Shown: positions 8,741 to 17,021 of the stretch, in pieces
How the letters are laid out: every line of letters starts with the position of its first letter
How positions within the stretch are numbered: position 1 is the first letter of the stretch
Origin: Thermonema lapsum
GTDB lineage: Bacteria; Bacteroidota; Bacteroidia; Cytophagales; Thermonemataceae
NCBI RefSeq assembly: GCF_011761635.1
Contig: NZ_JAASRN010000002.1
Span: forward strand, 186,001-250,000
Direction of reading: 5' to 3'
Length of the DNA stretch: 64,000 bases
The notes under the pieces: model-generated
What the model saw: only the letters and a program-made list of their open reading frames with translations
Databases searched by the model: none
Told to the model about the DNA's origin: nothing
Position numbers and translations under genes: made by a program

Positions 8741-9553
8741 TTATTGAGCAGCTCCTTTCATAGCGGTGAGCATAGCACCATACACTTTGTTCAGAGCTGT
8801 CAAATTGCCGGTCAGATTTGCCAATTGCACCTTGAACTCTTCGGTATCTTTCGACGCATCTACCACATTCTTCATAGCAGTGGATACGCTTCCGTAGTAC
8901 TTGTTCAAAGCCTCGATGTACTTTTTGCTATCTTGCAATTCCATTTCATAGGCGGTATTCAAGCTTGCCAAAGTTTTGGTCAATGCTTGAATTTGTGCAT
9001 GGTAAGCCTTTGCATCTTTCGATGCCTCAGCCATGCTACTTACTGCCTCGATAGCAACAGAGTAGGACTTATTCATTTCAACTACTTGATTGGCTGCCAG
9101 CTTCACATTCTTGGCATACTCAGAAGTAGCCAAAGCAGCATCGCCCAACTTGGTCATTTTATTTACATTCTCAGCCAACATCCTCAACCCCTGTCCGAAC
9201 TGGTCTATCATCTGCGGCTGAATTTTATCTGCCAGCTGTGCTTCCAAAGCAGCAAGTTTTGCAGCAACATTTTTGTCTAAGGCTTGTCCTCCTGGTGTAA
9301 TCGATGACAAAGACTCGACCAGTTTATTCCAGTCGGGTTGTTCATGAGGTGCCTCTATGGGAGCAAAGGCGGTAATAAAGAAGATAAGAGATTCGGTTCC
9401 CAAACCAGCAATCAGCATGTAACCAGCACCGGGCCAGTGCATGAGCTTAAACAAAGCACCCAAAATAACGACCGATGCACCTACTGAAATAATCTTTGGT
9501 ACAACGTAAGTGTAGAAATGTTCTCTAGCTGTTAACTTTTTCTTTGCGCTCAT
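8741..9553 (-). CDS. gldL: Gliding motility / type IX secretion motor protein GldL (PorL)
   Basis: A 270-residue protein with two transmembrane helices in the first 70 residues (KIISVGASVVILGALFKLMH and YMLIAGLGTESLIFFITAFA, joined by WPGAG) and a long helical cytoplasmic tail. This is the stator-like GldL, which forms a pentamer around the GldM helices and couples ion flow to rotation. The Glu in LGTESLIFF in the second helix matches the conserved membrane-embedded acidic residue. It sits between gldK and gldM in the expected order. Confidence 0.95.
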   Translation of the reverse strand: MSAKKKLTAREHFYTYVVPKIISVGASVVILGALFKLMHWPGAGYMLIAGLGTESLIFFITAFAPIEAPHEQPDWNKLVESLSSITPGGQALDKNVAAKLAALEAQLADKIQPQMIDQFGQGLRMLAENVNKMTKLGDAALATSEYAKNVKLAANQVVEMNKSYSVAIEAVSSMAEASKDAKAYHAQIQALTKTLASLNTAYEMELQDSKKYIEALNKYYGSVSTAMKNVVDASKDTEEFKVQLANLTGNLTALNKVYGAMLTAMKGAAQ

Positions 9554-9644
9554 ATTTTTTCAGATTTTAAGTTGTTTGATTGTTCTATAATAGCGAATGG
9601 TTTTTTCAAAAACAAGCAGCAAGAAGGGATTATTGGGTATTTTT

Positions 9645-10847
9645 TTAATAAACGCCAAACTCTGTTCCTCCGGAACGTCCCAAGTAAGTCATAGCACAAC
9701 GGAAACCTACCGAGGTAGAGGTGGAGTCGTAGTGCATGTAGGTGCGGGTACTTGTTTCAAGGAAATAGGCAATGTCCTTCCACGAGCCCCCACGAACCAC
9801 CCGGCGTGGATATCTTTCCAAATCAGAGGTCAATCCGGGCATTGCTGGGTTGGGATTGGGAGCCGGCGGGTCAAACACAGGGTTCAAATCCCAAGTAATA
9901 GGATAAGCTGCTTCATAGTAAGCATCTTGGCACCACTCTGCCACATTGCCTGCCATGTCGTAAAGCCCCCAGTCGTTCGCAAAATAAGATGCCACAGGCG
10001 AGGTGTACGCAAAACCGTCGTCATAGTAGTTACCACGCCCGGGTTTAAAGTTAGCAAGCACACATCCCAAGGTGTTACGCACATAGGGGTTACCCCAAGG
10101 GTATTTCACCAAGTCACGCCCACCTTTTGCTGCATATTCCCACTCTGCTTCTGTAGGCAAGCGGAAACGCGGAGCAGGCGGATAGCCCTTCTCTATTTCG
10201 CGGTAGCGGTTCAAGTGATAGGTACGCCACTGGCAAAAGAGCTGCGCGGCAGTCCATTTGACCCCTACCACCGGGTAATCATCAAAAGCAGGATGCGAAT
10301 AGTAGTATTCCATCATGGGGTCTCCCATGTGGTGTGCATATTCGTTTTTCCAACGCATCGTGTCGGGATACGCCCGGCGCATTACATCTAATGAGTCGGG
10401 CTTTCCATTCGGAAACATTACATTCATCACTTGTTCCTCGTAGTCGGGGTCAAGCACGATACCTGAGTTGGTACCACTGGCATATGCCAACAACACATCG
10501 GTAAACATGCGATATTGGTTGTTGGTAATTTCAGTTTCATCCATGAAGAAGGCACTAATGGTAATTTGCTTGTTAAAGTTCAACTGGGTGTGCGCAACGT
10601 CTTCATCAGCTTGCCCCATGTGAAAAGTACCGGAAGGGATAGCCACCATCCCTTGAGGAACATATTGGTCCCAGCCCGGTCGTACTTCTTCAAAGGAAGG
10701 AATCTCGCCTTTGGAGTATTTCAGGCGGGTATTCAGCTCACCTTGCTTCTTCCCTCTCTTGCCTCCTATGAGCCCGCAACCCGTCATCCAAACTGCAGAG
10801 GCTGCCAACATCAAGACTGTGACCAATCGAAAGCCCATTCTATTCAT
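9645..10847 (-). CDS. gldK: Gliding motility / type IX secretion lipoprotein GldK (PorK)
   Basis: A 400-residue lipoprotein. The signal ends in the lipobox VWMTGC near residue 24. The mature part has the formylglycine-generating-enzyme (sulfatase-modifying) fold used in a structural way by GldK: MVAIPSGTFHMGQADED, FFMDETEITNNQYR, FRLPTEAEWEYAAKGG, GLYDMAGNVAEWCQDAYY and RRVVRGGSWKD, then VGFRCAM. GldK and GldN build the ring attached to the outer membrane. It follows the PorP/SprF gene by 122 bases and precedes gldL by 91. Confidence 0.95.
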   Translation of the reverse strand: MNRMGFRLVTVLMLAASAVWMTGCGLIGGKRGKKQGELNTRLKYSKGEIPSFEEVRPGWDQYVPQGMVAIPSGTFHMGQADEDVAHTQLNFNKQITISAFFMDETEITNNQYRMFTDVLLAYASGTNSGIVLDPDYEEQVMNVMFPNGKPDSLDVMRRAYPDTMRWKNEYAHHMGDPMMEYYYSHPAFDDYPVVGVKWTAAQLFCQWRTYHLNRYREIEKGYPPAPRFRLPTEAEWEYAAKGGRDLVKYPWGNPYVRNTLGCVLANFKPGRGNYYDDGFAYTSPVASYFANDWGLYDMAGNVAEWCQDAYYEAAYPITWDLNPVFDPPAPNPNPAMPGLTSDLERYPRRVVRGGSWKDIAYFLETSTRTYMHYDSTSTSVGFRCAMTYLGRSGGTEFGVY

Positions 10848-10969
10848 AACTTCCTGTGTTTATTTGAAAATACGTTTTAATACAATGCTAACAAATACCA
10901 TACAAAACTCTACGAAAAATCTGTTTTTTTTATGGTTTTTGCAAACATTCCAGCTTATTTAAAATCAGT

Positions 10970-11932
10970 TTAGAAATAAAATCTCGGCGTGTATTGTTTT
11001 GGTGGTCTTGCTTGCAAGCGTATGGGCAAAGCATAACGCACCGTAAATTCATGAGAGGTAGCACTTTTGGCTTGTACACTGCTCAAGGTGTAATCGAAAG
11101 CATACCCCACACTCCATTGCTTATCGCTGGTAAGGAAGGTACCCAACAACAGCCCTACTGCATCGCCCTGCCTGTAAGAAACCCCACCCCAATAACGCTC
11201 ATCAAAGTAAAACATCATTCCTCCTTCTACGCTATAGGTGTTCAGGTCGGTACGAGCTAACAACATGGGTTCCCATTCCCAACGATAAGTGAGTGGATAC
11301 TTATACGAAGCTAACAAATAAACGTTACGTGACAAGGTATTTTTTAGTGCGTCGATACCGAAATTCAAATCAAAAGGCACAAGGTGTGTGGCACTTAGCG
11401 ACAGAAACAGACGCGACGTTTGCCAAGCGACACCCAAACTTACATCGGGGCTCCACTGTGCTTCCTGCCCCTGCAGCCCAATTAAAATGGGGTCGCCACC
11501 GTCCTTGGGGCGATAAAGATTGTAGTTGATTTTTTGCATATAGGCACCGCCACGGACTCCCACAGACAGGGTGCCAGCTGACATATTGAATCTTTTGGCA
11601 GCAGAGAGCTGTATTTCCATGTTTTGCACGGGTCCTAACTGGTCATTGACTACATGCAAACCGGCACCAAAGCCTGCAGGCAAGGGCATGGAAGCCGTAA
11701 GCAATTGGGTAGTAGGTGCTCCTCCGTCATCAAAGCTATTTTCATAGCCTACCCACTGGCTGCGATGCGTCAAAGCTATTTGCAAGCGGTCGGCTGGCAT
11801 GCCTGCCACTGCTGGATTGTAAAAAAGGGGATTTAAAATGTATTGTGTAAACTGCGGACTTTGCTGAGCCTGGCTCATATCCACGCAGCAGCAAAGTAAA
11901 AGCAGGCAGTACAAGTAGAAGGTCTTTTTCAT
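10970..11932 (-). CDS. porP: PorP/SprF family type IX secretion outer-membrane protein
   Basis: A 320-residue outer-membrane beta-barrel with a signal peptide (LYCLLLLCCCVDMSQAQQ). The family opening QFTQYILNPLFYNPAVAGM and HRSQWVGYE are clear, and the protein ends with an aromatic residue (TPRFYF). PorP/SprF proteins work with the type IX system, as an accessory barrel or partner of type-B sorted substrates. Placement just before gldK matches the porPKLMN order known from Porphyromonas, so porP fits better than a distant sprF paralogue. Confidence 0.88.
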   Translation of the reverse strand: MKKTFYLYCLLLLCCCVDMSQAQQSPQFTQYILNPLFYNPAVAGMPADRLQIALTHRSQWVGYENSFDDGGAPTTQLLTASMPLPAGFGAGLHVVNDQLGPVQNMEIQLSAAKRFNMSAGTLSVGVRGGAYMQKINYNLYRPKDGGDPILIGLQGQEAQWSPDVSLGVAWQTSRLFLSLSATHLVPFDLNFGIDALKNTLSRNVYLLASYKYPLTYRWEWEPMLLARTDLNTYSVEGGMMFYFDERYWGGVSYRQGDAVGLLLGTFLTSDKQWSVGYAFDYTLSSVQAKSATSHEFTVRYALPIRLQARPPKQYTPRFYF

Positions 11933-11959
11933 AAACTCTTGGTTCGATGCAACCGACTA

Positions 11960-11967
11960 CAAATGTA
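11960..11967 (-). promoter_or_regulatory. Possible -7 element ahead of porP
   Basis: TACATTTG on the minus strand, 27 bases before the porP ATG, matches the Bacteroidota -7 consensus TAnnTTTG. No TTTG lies at the usual 19-21 bases upstream, so this is tentative. It would serve porP-gldKLMN, because a terminator lies just upstream after hemD. Confidence 0.4.
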
Positions 11968-12014
11968 GCGTTTTTAAAGATAATGTAATTAGTCAGAACT
12001 ACCAACAACATAAC

Positions 12015-12045
12015 AAAAAAGTCGTTACCTTATCCGGGTAACGAC
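12015..12045 (-). terminator. Terminator after hemD
   Basis: Perfect 9-bp stem GTCGTTACC / GGTAACGAC (12021-12029 with 12037-12045), 7-base loop, followed on the minus strand by TTTTTTGTT. It separates hemD from porP although all genes run the same way. Confidence 0.85.
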
Positions 12046-12071
12046 GGAATACTAAACGAAATAGTTTCACT

Positions 12072-12875
12072 TTATTTCAAACCATTGGCTATTTTGATAT
12101 ACTCTTCAATGGCTCCGGTCATGGAAGGCGCATTGGGCAATGGTGCTTCTATGTCAACAATCAAGCCTGCTTCACGAGCGGCTTGTGCCGTAGTAGGACC
12201 AAAAACAGCTATACGGGTGTTTTCCTGTTTGAAATCAGGAAAGTTGGTGAATAAAGACTGAATACCCGAAGGGCTATAAAACACGATGATGTCGTATTTT
12301 ATATCGGAAAGGTCAGACAAGTCGCTGGCTACGGTTTCATACATAACCGCTTCGGTCAACTGCATGCCTTGCTCCTTAAAGAAGCTGGGAATATCGTCTT
12401 TACGGATGCTGGAGCAAGGATATAGATATTTATCATTTTTGTGCTTTTTGAAGTAAGGGAAGAGGTCTTTGGCAGTACGCTCTCCCACAAACAGCTTGCG
12501 CTTGCGAATGGTAATGTATTTCTGAAGATATTTTGCCGTTTGCTCCGAAATGCAGAAGTATTTCATTTCAGCAGGCATCTCTATACGCAATTCTTTGCAC
12601 GTATCGAAGAAAAAGTCCACCGCATTGCGGCTAGTAAAGATGACTGCCGTGTGGTCTAATATATCAATTTTCTGCTTCCGAAAGTCTTTTACCGGCACCC
12701 GCTTCACTTCTATGAAAGAACGGAAGTCTATTTTGATGCCATATTTTTCTGCAAGTGTAAAATAGGGGGCATTGGATGCTTGGTCCTTGGGTTGCGAAAC
12801 CAGAATACTTTTTACCGGCTTCATTCTTTCCTTCACTTCCTCGAATAGTTTAGTGTCCTTCATTTGGCTGTGCAT
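12072..12875 (-). CDS. hemD: Uroporphyrinogen-III synthase
   Basis: A 267-residue protein of the HemD fold: VKSILVSQPKDQ at the start of the first lobe, IFTSRNAVDFFFDTCKEL, CISEQTAKYLQKY, then ITIRKRKLFVGERTAKDLF, YPCSSIRKDDIP, IIVFYSPSGIQSLF and RIAVFGPTTAQAAREAGL, the last being the most conserved HemD segment. It would turn hydroxymethylbilane into uroporphyrinogen III. It starts 4 bases after the DUF4271 gene, a pairing I recall as common in Bacteroidota. The family is poorly conserved; motif order and the GPTTA segment support the call. A start 12 bases further in (MKDTKLF) is also possible. Confidence 0.85.
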   Translation of the reverse strand: MHSQMKDTKLFEEVKERMKPVKSILVSQPKDQASNAPYFTLAEKYGIKIDFRSFIEVKRVPVKDFRKQKIDILDHTAVIFTSRNAVDFFFDTCKELRIEMPAEMKYFCISEQTAKYLQKYITIRKRKLFVGERTAKDLFPYFKKHKNDKYLYPCSSIRKDDIPSFFKEQGMQLTEAVMYETVASDLSDLSDIKYDIIVFYSPSGIQSLFTNFPDFKQENTRIAVFGPTTAQAAREAGLIVDIEAPLPNAPSMTGAIEEYIKIANGLK

Positions 12876-12879
12876 TAAA

Positions 12880-14058
12880 TCATTGAACTGCTTTCAAGAA
12901 CCAGAACAGAGGTATCCATTCCGTGGCGCAAAAATACAAAAAACCACGTAAAGACAGGTAATCTGGTTGTGCGCTCAATTGCCGCAGCACCCAAACAGAG
13001 GAAAGAACGGATGCCAATGCAAGTGCATGAAAACGGAACTGCTGCAGCAGGTCGAAACGATAATGAAGAAATGTAATGAAGACAGTTAGCAACAATACAA
13101 CAAGCAAGTATTGGAATATTTGCAGGAAACGGAAATAATGAAGCACAGCCCTTTCCTTCAGACTCAGCACATAGGCAACCACCACACATGCCAACCATTT
13201 GGCAATTAGCGCTGTCAAGACCCGGATAAATACCTGCCCCCAGTCAAGCAGATAAAAGGAATAAGGGAGCAAGGAGTTACTCGCAAGGTAAGGTCCCGGA
13301 TGTAACAGCAACCACAAAAGAGCCGTGAGCCCTGACAGCCACAACAGGTGCAGCAACCAAGTTGCAGAAAATAGCGAATAAGTCTGTGCTGTTTCGAGTG
13401 AGCGCCGCAGTTGCATCCATGATATCTGCCAAAAAGCATGCATGTTACGAGGCGACATAGCCACCAGTCCCCGGTAAGCCAACAAAAAAAACAATGCCCC
13501 AATGAGAGCTACATCGCGCAAGCGAGAGACGTTCTTTTTTTTCACAAATAATTTTGGAATATCCAAAGACGCTTCTGTTTGCTTGGGTAATACAGATACC
13601 GCAGGGCTTGGGGCAAAAGGAAGGACTCCTGATGAAGGCTGCGCCACCCAAGTTTGCAGCTGTTCGACTGTGCCTTCTTGAGTAAATATGGAAACGAACG
13701 CTGCCTCTTTTTTGCCGCGCAGCAACTCTTCGCAAGACAATGCCACCCATCGCCCGGCAGGAAGCATCTGTACCATGCGTTGATTGACCCACAGGCTTCC
13801 ACCATGGGGTAACCACAGCAGCAAGTCATAGGGAGCATACTCACGGCGTAGAAAGAAGTGCACGCTTTGCCCCTTGTGGCGCTCCGGCAAATACGGCACA
13901 TAAGTCTCATAAGCCTGGTCATAAATGAGCCAGTCCTCTTGCAGGTGATGCACAGGCACGTAGCTCAGTGTGTCGGGGAAGGCTACCACAGACAAAGCCA
14001 CCCCCCAAAGGCTTATAGACAAAAAGAATCGAAAAAACATAGATTTCGTGTTGAGCAT
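12880..14058 (-). CDS. DUF4271 family membrane protein
   Basis: A 392-residue protein. An N-terminal signal (FFLSISLWGVALSVVAF) is followed by about 130 extracytoplasmic residues. From about residue 175 there are several membrane helices (DVALIGALFFLLAYRGLVA, WLLHLLWLSGLTALLWLLL, LLVVLLLTVFITFLHYRFDL and others), ending near TEWIPLFWFLKAVQ, which is the DUF4271 pattern. Function is unknown, but the family is found in genomes with the type IX system and next to hemD. It starts 9 bases after the upstream barrel gene, so transcription is probably shared with it and hemD. Confidence 0.82.
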   Translation of the reverse strand: MLNTKSMFFRFFLSISLWGVALSVVAFPDTLSYVPVHHLQEDWLIYDQAYETYVPYLPERHKGQSVHFFLRREYAPYDLLLWLPHGGSLWVNQRMVQMLPAGRWVALSCEELLRGKKEAAFVSIFTQEGTVEQLQTWVAQPSSGVLPFAPSPAVSVLPKQTEASLDIPKLFVKKKNVSRLRDVALIGALFFLLAYRGLVAMSPRNMHAFWQISWMQLRRSLETAQTYSLFSATWLLHLLWLSGLTALLWLLLHPGPYLASNSLLPYSFYLLDWGQVFIRVLTALIAKWLACVVVAYVLSLKERAVLHYFRFLQIFQYLLVVLLLTVFITFLHYRFDLLQQFRFHALALASVLSSVWVLRQLSAQPDYLSLRGFLYFCATEWIPLFWFLKAVQ

Positions 14059-14067
14059 ACAAAAAAA

Positions 14068-15810
14068 TCAAAATACGCTCACATAACCAAAGTGTATTTT
14101 GGCACGATTGAAGGCAAAAGGCTGCTGTGGTGCTGTCCCTATGGCATAGAGAAGACGGAAATTGCCCGCCCGTGTAAAGAGCTGAATACCTGCTCCCAAA
14201 CCAGCTGCACTATAGAAGCGCTTCGTGTTGCTGTCTTCTGCCAACAAAGCATAATCGGCAAGCAACAACAGATACGACTTGGGCGGCAATAGATATTGCC
14301 ACTCTATGCTCCACAATGTATAGGCAGGCGTAAAAAAGAAGTTTTCATTGAACCCACGCAGTGAGCGCAAGCCCCCCAGCCGCTCCCATTCGTTGCGCAA
14401 GAGCAAGGGAGCCTGCTTGAGCGCCGTTTGCTGCTTAAAATGCAACACCTGCCGCCGTGAAAGGGGGTAATAACCCTCTACGCTCCACTGCACATGCCAT
14501 TGAAGGGCACGTAATCGAAGCGTATCGTAATAAGCCTCCGGAAGGAAAGGATTACGTGCTATGGTTTTGTTACCCAGCTCTACGGCTACATCGGCTTGCC
14601 AGCCCTGTGTAGGGAACCAACGGTCATTGAGACGCGACTGTTGCCATCCCAATAGGTAGTAAAAATAATCTGTTTCTTGATAACGAAAATCTTCGGCTTT
14701 GGTGCCCGTAGGCGAAAAGCCCAAACGCGAGGTGTGCAAGCCCACGCCTCCTTTCACATAGCTACCATCTGCCAGCGGATACATCAAAGTAAGGCTGCGA
14801 TTTACATTGATAAAAAGCGTATCTTCACGCATCAAGCTCAAAGAAAGCCCGACATCAAAAGCCCCCCACAAGCGACGGTGCAGGTAATCTGCCTGCAACT
14901 GTTCAGCCACCGGACGCATCTTGTTGTAATAAAGCTGCAGGCGGCTTGCCCTTCGAAACAAATTCAACAAGCGAAGGCTAAGCTCACCGGTGATGAGCAG
15001 CTCACCCTTGTTTTGCTCATTGGGCAAAAAACCCAAAAAGCCCTGTATTTGAGAGCTGTTGCCCCACTCTACTGGCAGTCGCAAGTCGGCTTGCAGCCCC
15101 GAGAAGCGCACCTCCGGGCTTCCTTTTAAGCGTAGAAAGCCTAAAGCCTGCAAACGGCGGTCTATTTGCTCCACGGCACAACGCCGGAAAGGTGTACCAC
15201 GGACGATAGCCAAATATTTACGCAAGAAAGCTTCGTTTATACTACGCTTATCGGGGCTTAAAGTCAGTGAATCGAAAGTAATGAGCGCGTGCGTCTGCAA
15301 GCGCAATGCAGGCTGCCATATCTTTTTTAAGGTATCGAAAACAGCCCGTTCGACCTGAACCTCTGCAAAGGGGTAGCCATAGTCCTCTGCCATCTCTACT
15401 ATGAGCCGTTGTTGGCGCTGCCACCACGTCCATTCAAAAGGAACAGCCTTGCGCTGCAAGCGCCGCAACGATGCGGGCAGGCTCCATGTTGCGGGCAGTC
15501 CTTCTATATTCCCAAGCCGCAAGCGCCAACGCTCTCCAAGAAGATACACACACCAAACCTCTCCTTCCGCTTGGCGACAGGAGTCGAGGCGTGCATCCCA
15601 ATAGCCATGTGCATGCAATTCTTTCAAATAAAGTAAGTGCAGGCTGTCGGACGATGCTGCCCCCTCTATGCTCATTGTGCGCTGCCACTGAACCTTGGCG
15701 GGTTGTGTGGCAAAGTGCCAGCTTTGATGCTGGGCTTGTCCCCAAAGGCTCCACAGCACACAAACACAAAGCAATCCATATCTTTGTAAAGTACTCAGCA
15801 TATTTTGCAT
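14068..15810 (-). CDS. BamA/TamA-like outer-membrane protein
   Basis: A 580-residue outer-membrane protein. The signal peptide is LQRYGLLCVCVLWSLWGQAQ. Residues 30-240 contain POTRA-like units (LHAHGYWDARLDSCRQA, FEWTWWQRQQRLIVEMAEDYGYPFAEV, RFSGLQADLRLP). The C-terminal half is a 16-strand-type barrel with LRNEWERLGGLRSLRGFNEN, the surface-antigen VRGF-like loop, and a terminal FGYVSVF. Omp85-family proteins insert or export outer-membrane proteins. It is shorter than BamA, so it is likely a TamA-like or lineage-specific member. It heads the run DUF4271-hemD. Only 5 bases separate its start from divergent hemW; a start at 15801 (MLSTLQRY) is also possible. Confidence 0.82.
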   Translation of the reverse strand: MQNMLSTLQRYGLLCVCVLWSLWGQAQHQSWHFATQPAKVQWQRTMSIEGAASSDSLHLLYLKELHAHGYWDARLDSCRQAEGEVWCVYLLGERWRLRLGNIEGLPATWSLPASLRRLQRKAVPFEWTWWQRQQRLIVEMAEDYGYPFAEVQVERAVFDTLKKIWQPALRLQTHALITFDSLTLSPDKRSINEAFLRKYLAIVRGTPFRRCAVEQIDRRLQALGFLRLKGSPEVRFSGLQADLRLPVEWGNSSQIQGFLGFLPNEQNKGELLITGELSLRLLNLFRRASRLQLYYNKMRPVAEQLQADYLHRRLWGAFDVGLSLSLMREDTLFINVNRSLTLMYPLADGSYVKGGVGLHTSRLGFSPTGTKAEDFRYQETDYFYYLLGWQQSRLNDRWFPTQGWQADVAVELGNKTIARNPFLPEAYYDTLRLRALQWHVQWSVEGYYPLSRRQVLHFKQQTALKQAPLLLRNEWERLGGLRSLRGFNENFFFTPAYTLWSIEWQYLLPPKSYLLLLADYALLAEDSNTKRFYSAAGLGAGIQLFTRAGNFRLLYAIGTAPQQPFAFNRAKIHFGYVSVF

Positions 15811-15815
15811 TTCTT

Positions 15816-16949
15816 ATGGCGGGCATCTACATACACATACCTTATTGCAAGCAGGCATGTTATTACTGCGATTTCCATTTCAGCACCTCGAAAGCTACAC
15901 TCCCTGCCATGATAGAAGCCATTTGCAAGGAATTGAACTTACAAAAGGATTATCTTCCGGGCAAACCATCGCTGCAAAGTATTTATTTCGGCGGCGGCAC
16001 GCCTTCTTTGCTTTCGCCCGCTCATATAGAGCAGATTTTAAACACCATTTACAAGCTTCACCGAGTAGAAACCAATGCAGAAATTACACTGGAAGCCAAC
16101 CCCGATGACCTGACTGCCGACAAGTTGCAGGCACTGCACCGGCTGGGCATCAACCGCCTGAGTATTGGCATACAGAGTTTTCAAGACGACATTCTGCAGA
16201 AGCTACACCGTGCCCACTCGGCGCGGCAAGCCATTGAGGCAGTCCAGCAAGCCCAAGACAGGGGCTTCCAGCGCATCAGCATCGACCTCATTTATGGCAT
16301 CCCGGGCGTAAGCACCAGTCGCTGGGCGCAAGACATCGCCAAGGCTCTTGAACTACAAGTGGGGCACATCTCGGCTTACTGTCTGACCATAGAAGAAAAG
16401 ACGGTCTTTGGACGGTGGTATCAAAAAGGCAAGCTCATGCCCACGGACGACGCAACAGCTGCCGAGCAGATGGCTCTATTGATAGAAAGCCTGCAAGGTG
16501 CCGGCTTTATCCATTATGAAATATCGAATTTTGCACTGCCGGGGCAGTTTGCCCTCCACAACAGCAGCTACTGGAAACAGCTGCCCTACTTGGGGGTGGG
16601 TCCGTCTGCCCACTCGTATGACGGCAGCAGCCGGCAATTCAATATTGCCAACAATAGCCTGTACATCAAAAGCATTGACGCAGGCAAGGTGCCGGCACAG
16701 CGCGAAGAGCTCTCTCCCTTAGACCATGCCAACGAGTTGCTGCTCACCGGCTTGCGCACCCTCTGGGGGTGCTCCCTGTCGAGCCTGAAGCAATATCTTA
16801 CATCTCTGCAATGGAATGTTTTATGCAAAGAAATTGAGCGCTATCGCGTAGAAGGATATTTGCAAGTCGAAAACGATACTTTACGCTTAACGCCACAGGG
16901 AAAATTCATTGCTGACAGCATCTTGGAATCCTTGTTTATCGTAGAATAA
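15816..16949 (+). CDS. hemW: HemW-type radical SAM heme chaperone
   Basis: A 377-residue radical SAM protein beginning MAGIYIHIPYCKQACYYCDF. The CxxxCxxC cluster (Cys10, Cys14, Cys17) has the extra fourth Cys-like position seen in this group replaced by Phe/Asp-Phe. SIYFGGGTPSLLS, EITLEANPDDLT, GINRLSIGIQSFQD, RISIDLIYGIPG and PYLGVGPSAHSY are family hallmarks. It was long annotated as oxygen-independent coproporphyrinogen oxidase, but HemW lacks that activity and acts in heme handling. I chose the ATG at 15816 because an upstream extension of 115 codons is antisense to the barrel gene and looks non-coding. Confidence 0.9.
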   Translation: MAGIYIHIPYCKQACYYCDFHFSTSKATLPAMIEAICKELNLQKDYLPGKPSLQSIYFGGGTPSLLSPAHIEQILNTIYKLHRVETNAEITLEANPDDLTADKLQALHRLGINRLSIGIQSFQDDILQKLHRAHSARQAIEAVQQAQDRGFQRISIDLIYGIPGVSTSRWAQDIAKALELQVGHISAYCLTIEEKTVFGRWYQKGKLMPTDDATAAEQMALLIESLQGAGFIHYEISNFALPGQFALHNSSYWKQLPYLGVGPSAHSYDGSSRQFNIANNSLYIKSIDAGKVPAQREELSPLDHANELLLTGLRTLWGCSLSSLKQYLTSLQWNVLCKEIERYRVEGYLQVENDTLRLTPQGKFIADSILESLFIVE

Positions 16950-17021
16950 AAACCTGCCCCCTGACTAAGGTATGTTTTTTTTAGTTAGTTTAGCCTGCAC
17001 AGCCAAACCATTTTCAACCTT

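Noticed and set aside
9597-10391. 264-codon plus-strand frame opposite gldK
   Set aside because: Shadow of gldK; codon pattern and translation do not resemble a protein.
12880-15810. Possibility that hemD, DUF4271 and the barrel gene are parts of the type IX system
   Set aside because: Gene order is suggestive, but a terminator separates hemD from porP and no sequence feature links them to secretion, so I list only the PorP/GldKLMN proteins as such.
15471-15815. Long 5' extension of the hemW frame
   Set aside because: It is antisense to the barrel gene's signal and POTRA codons; the family start MAGIYIHIPYC is at 15816.
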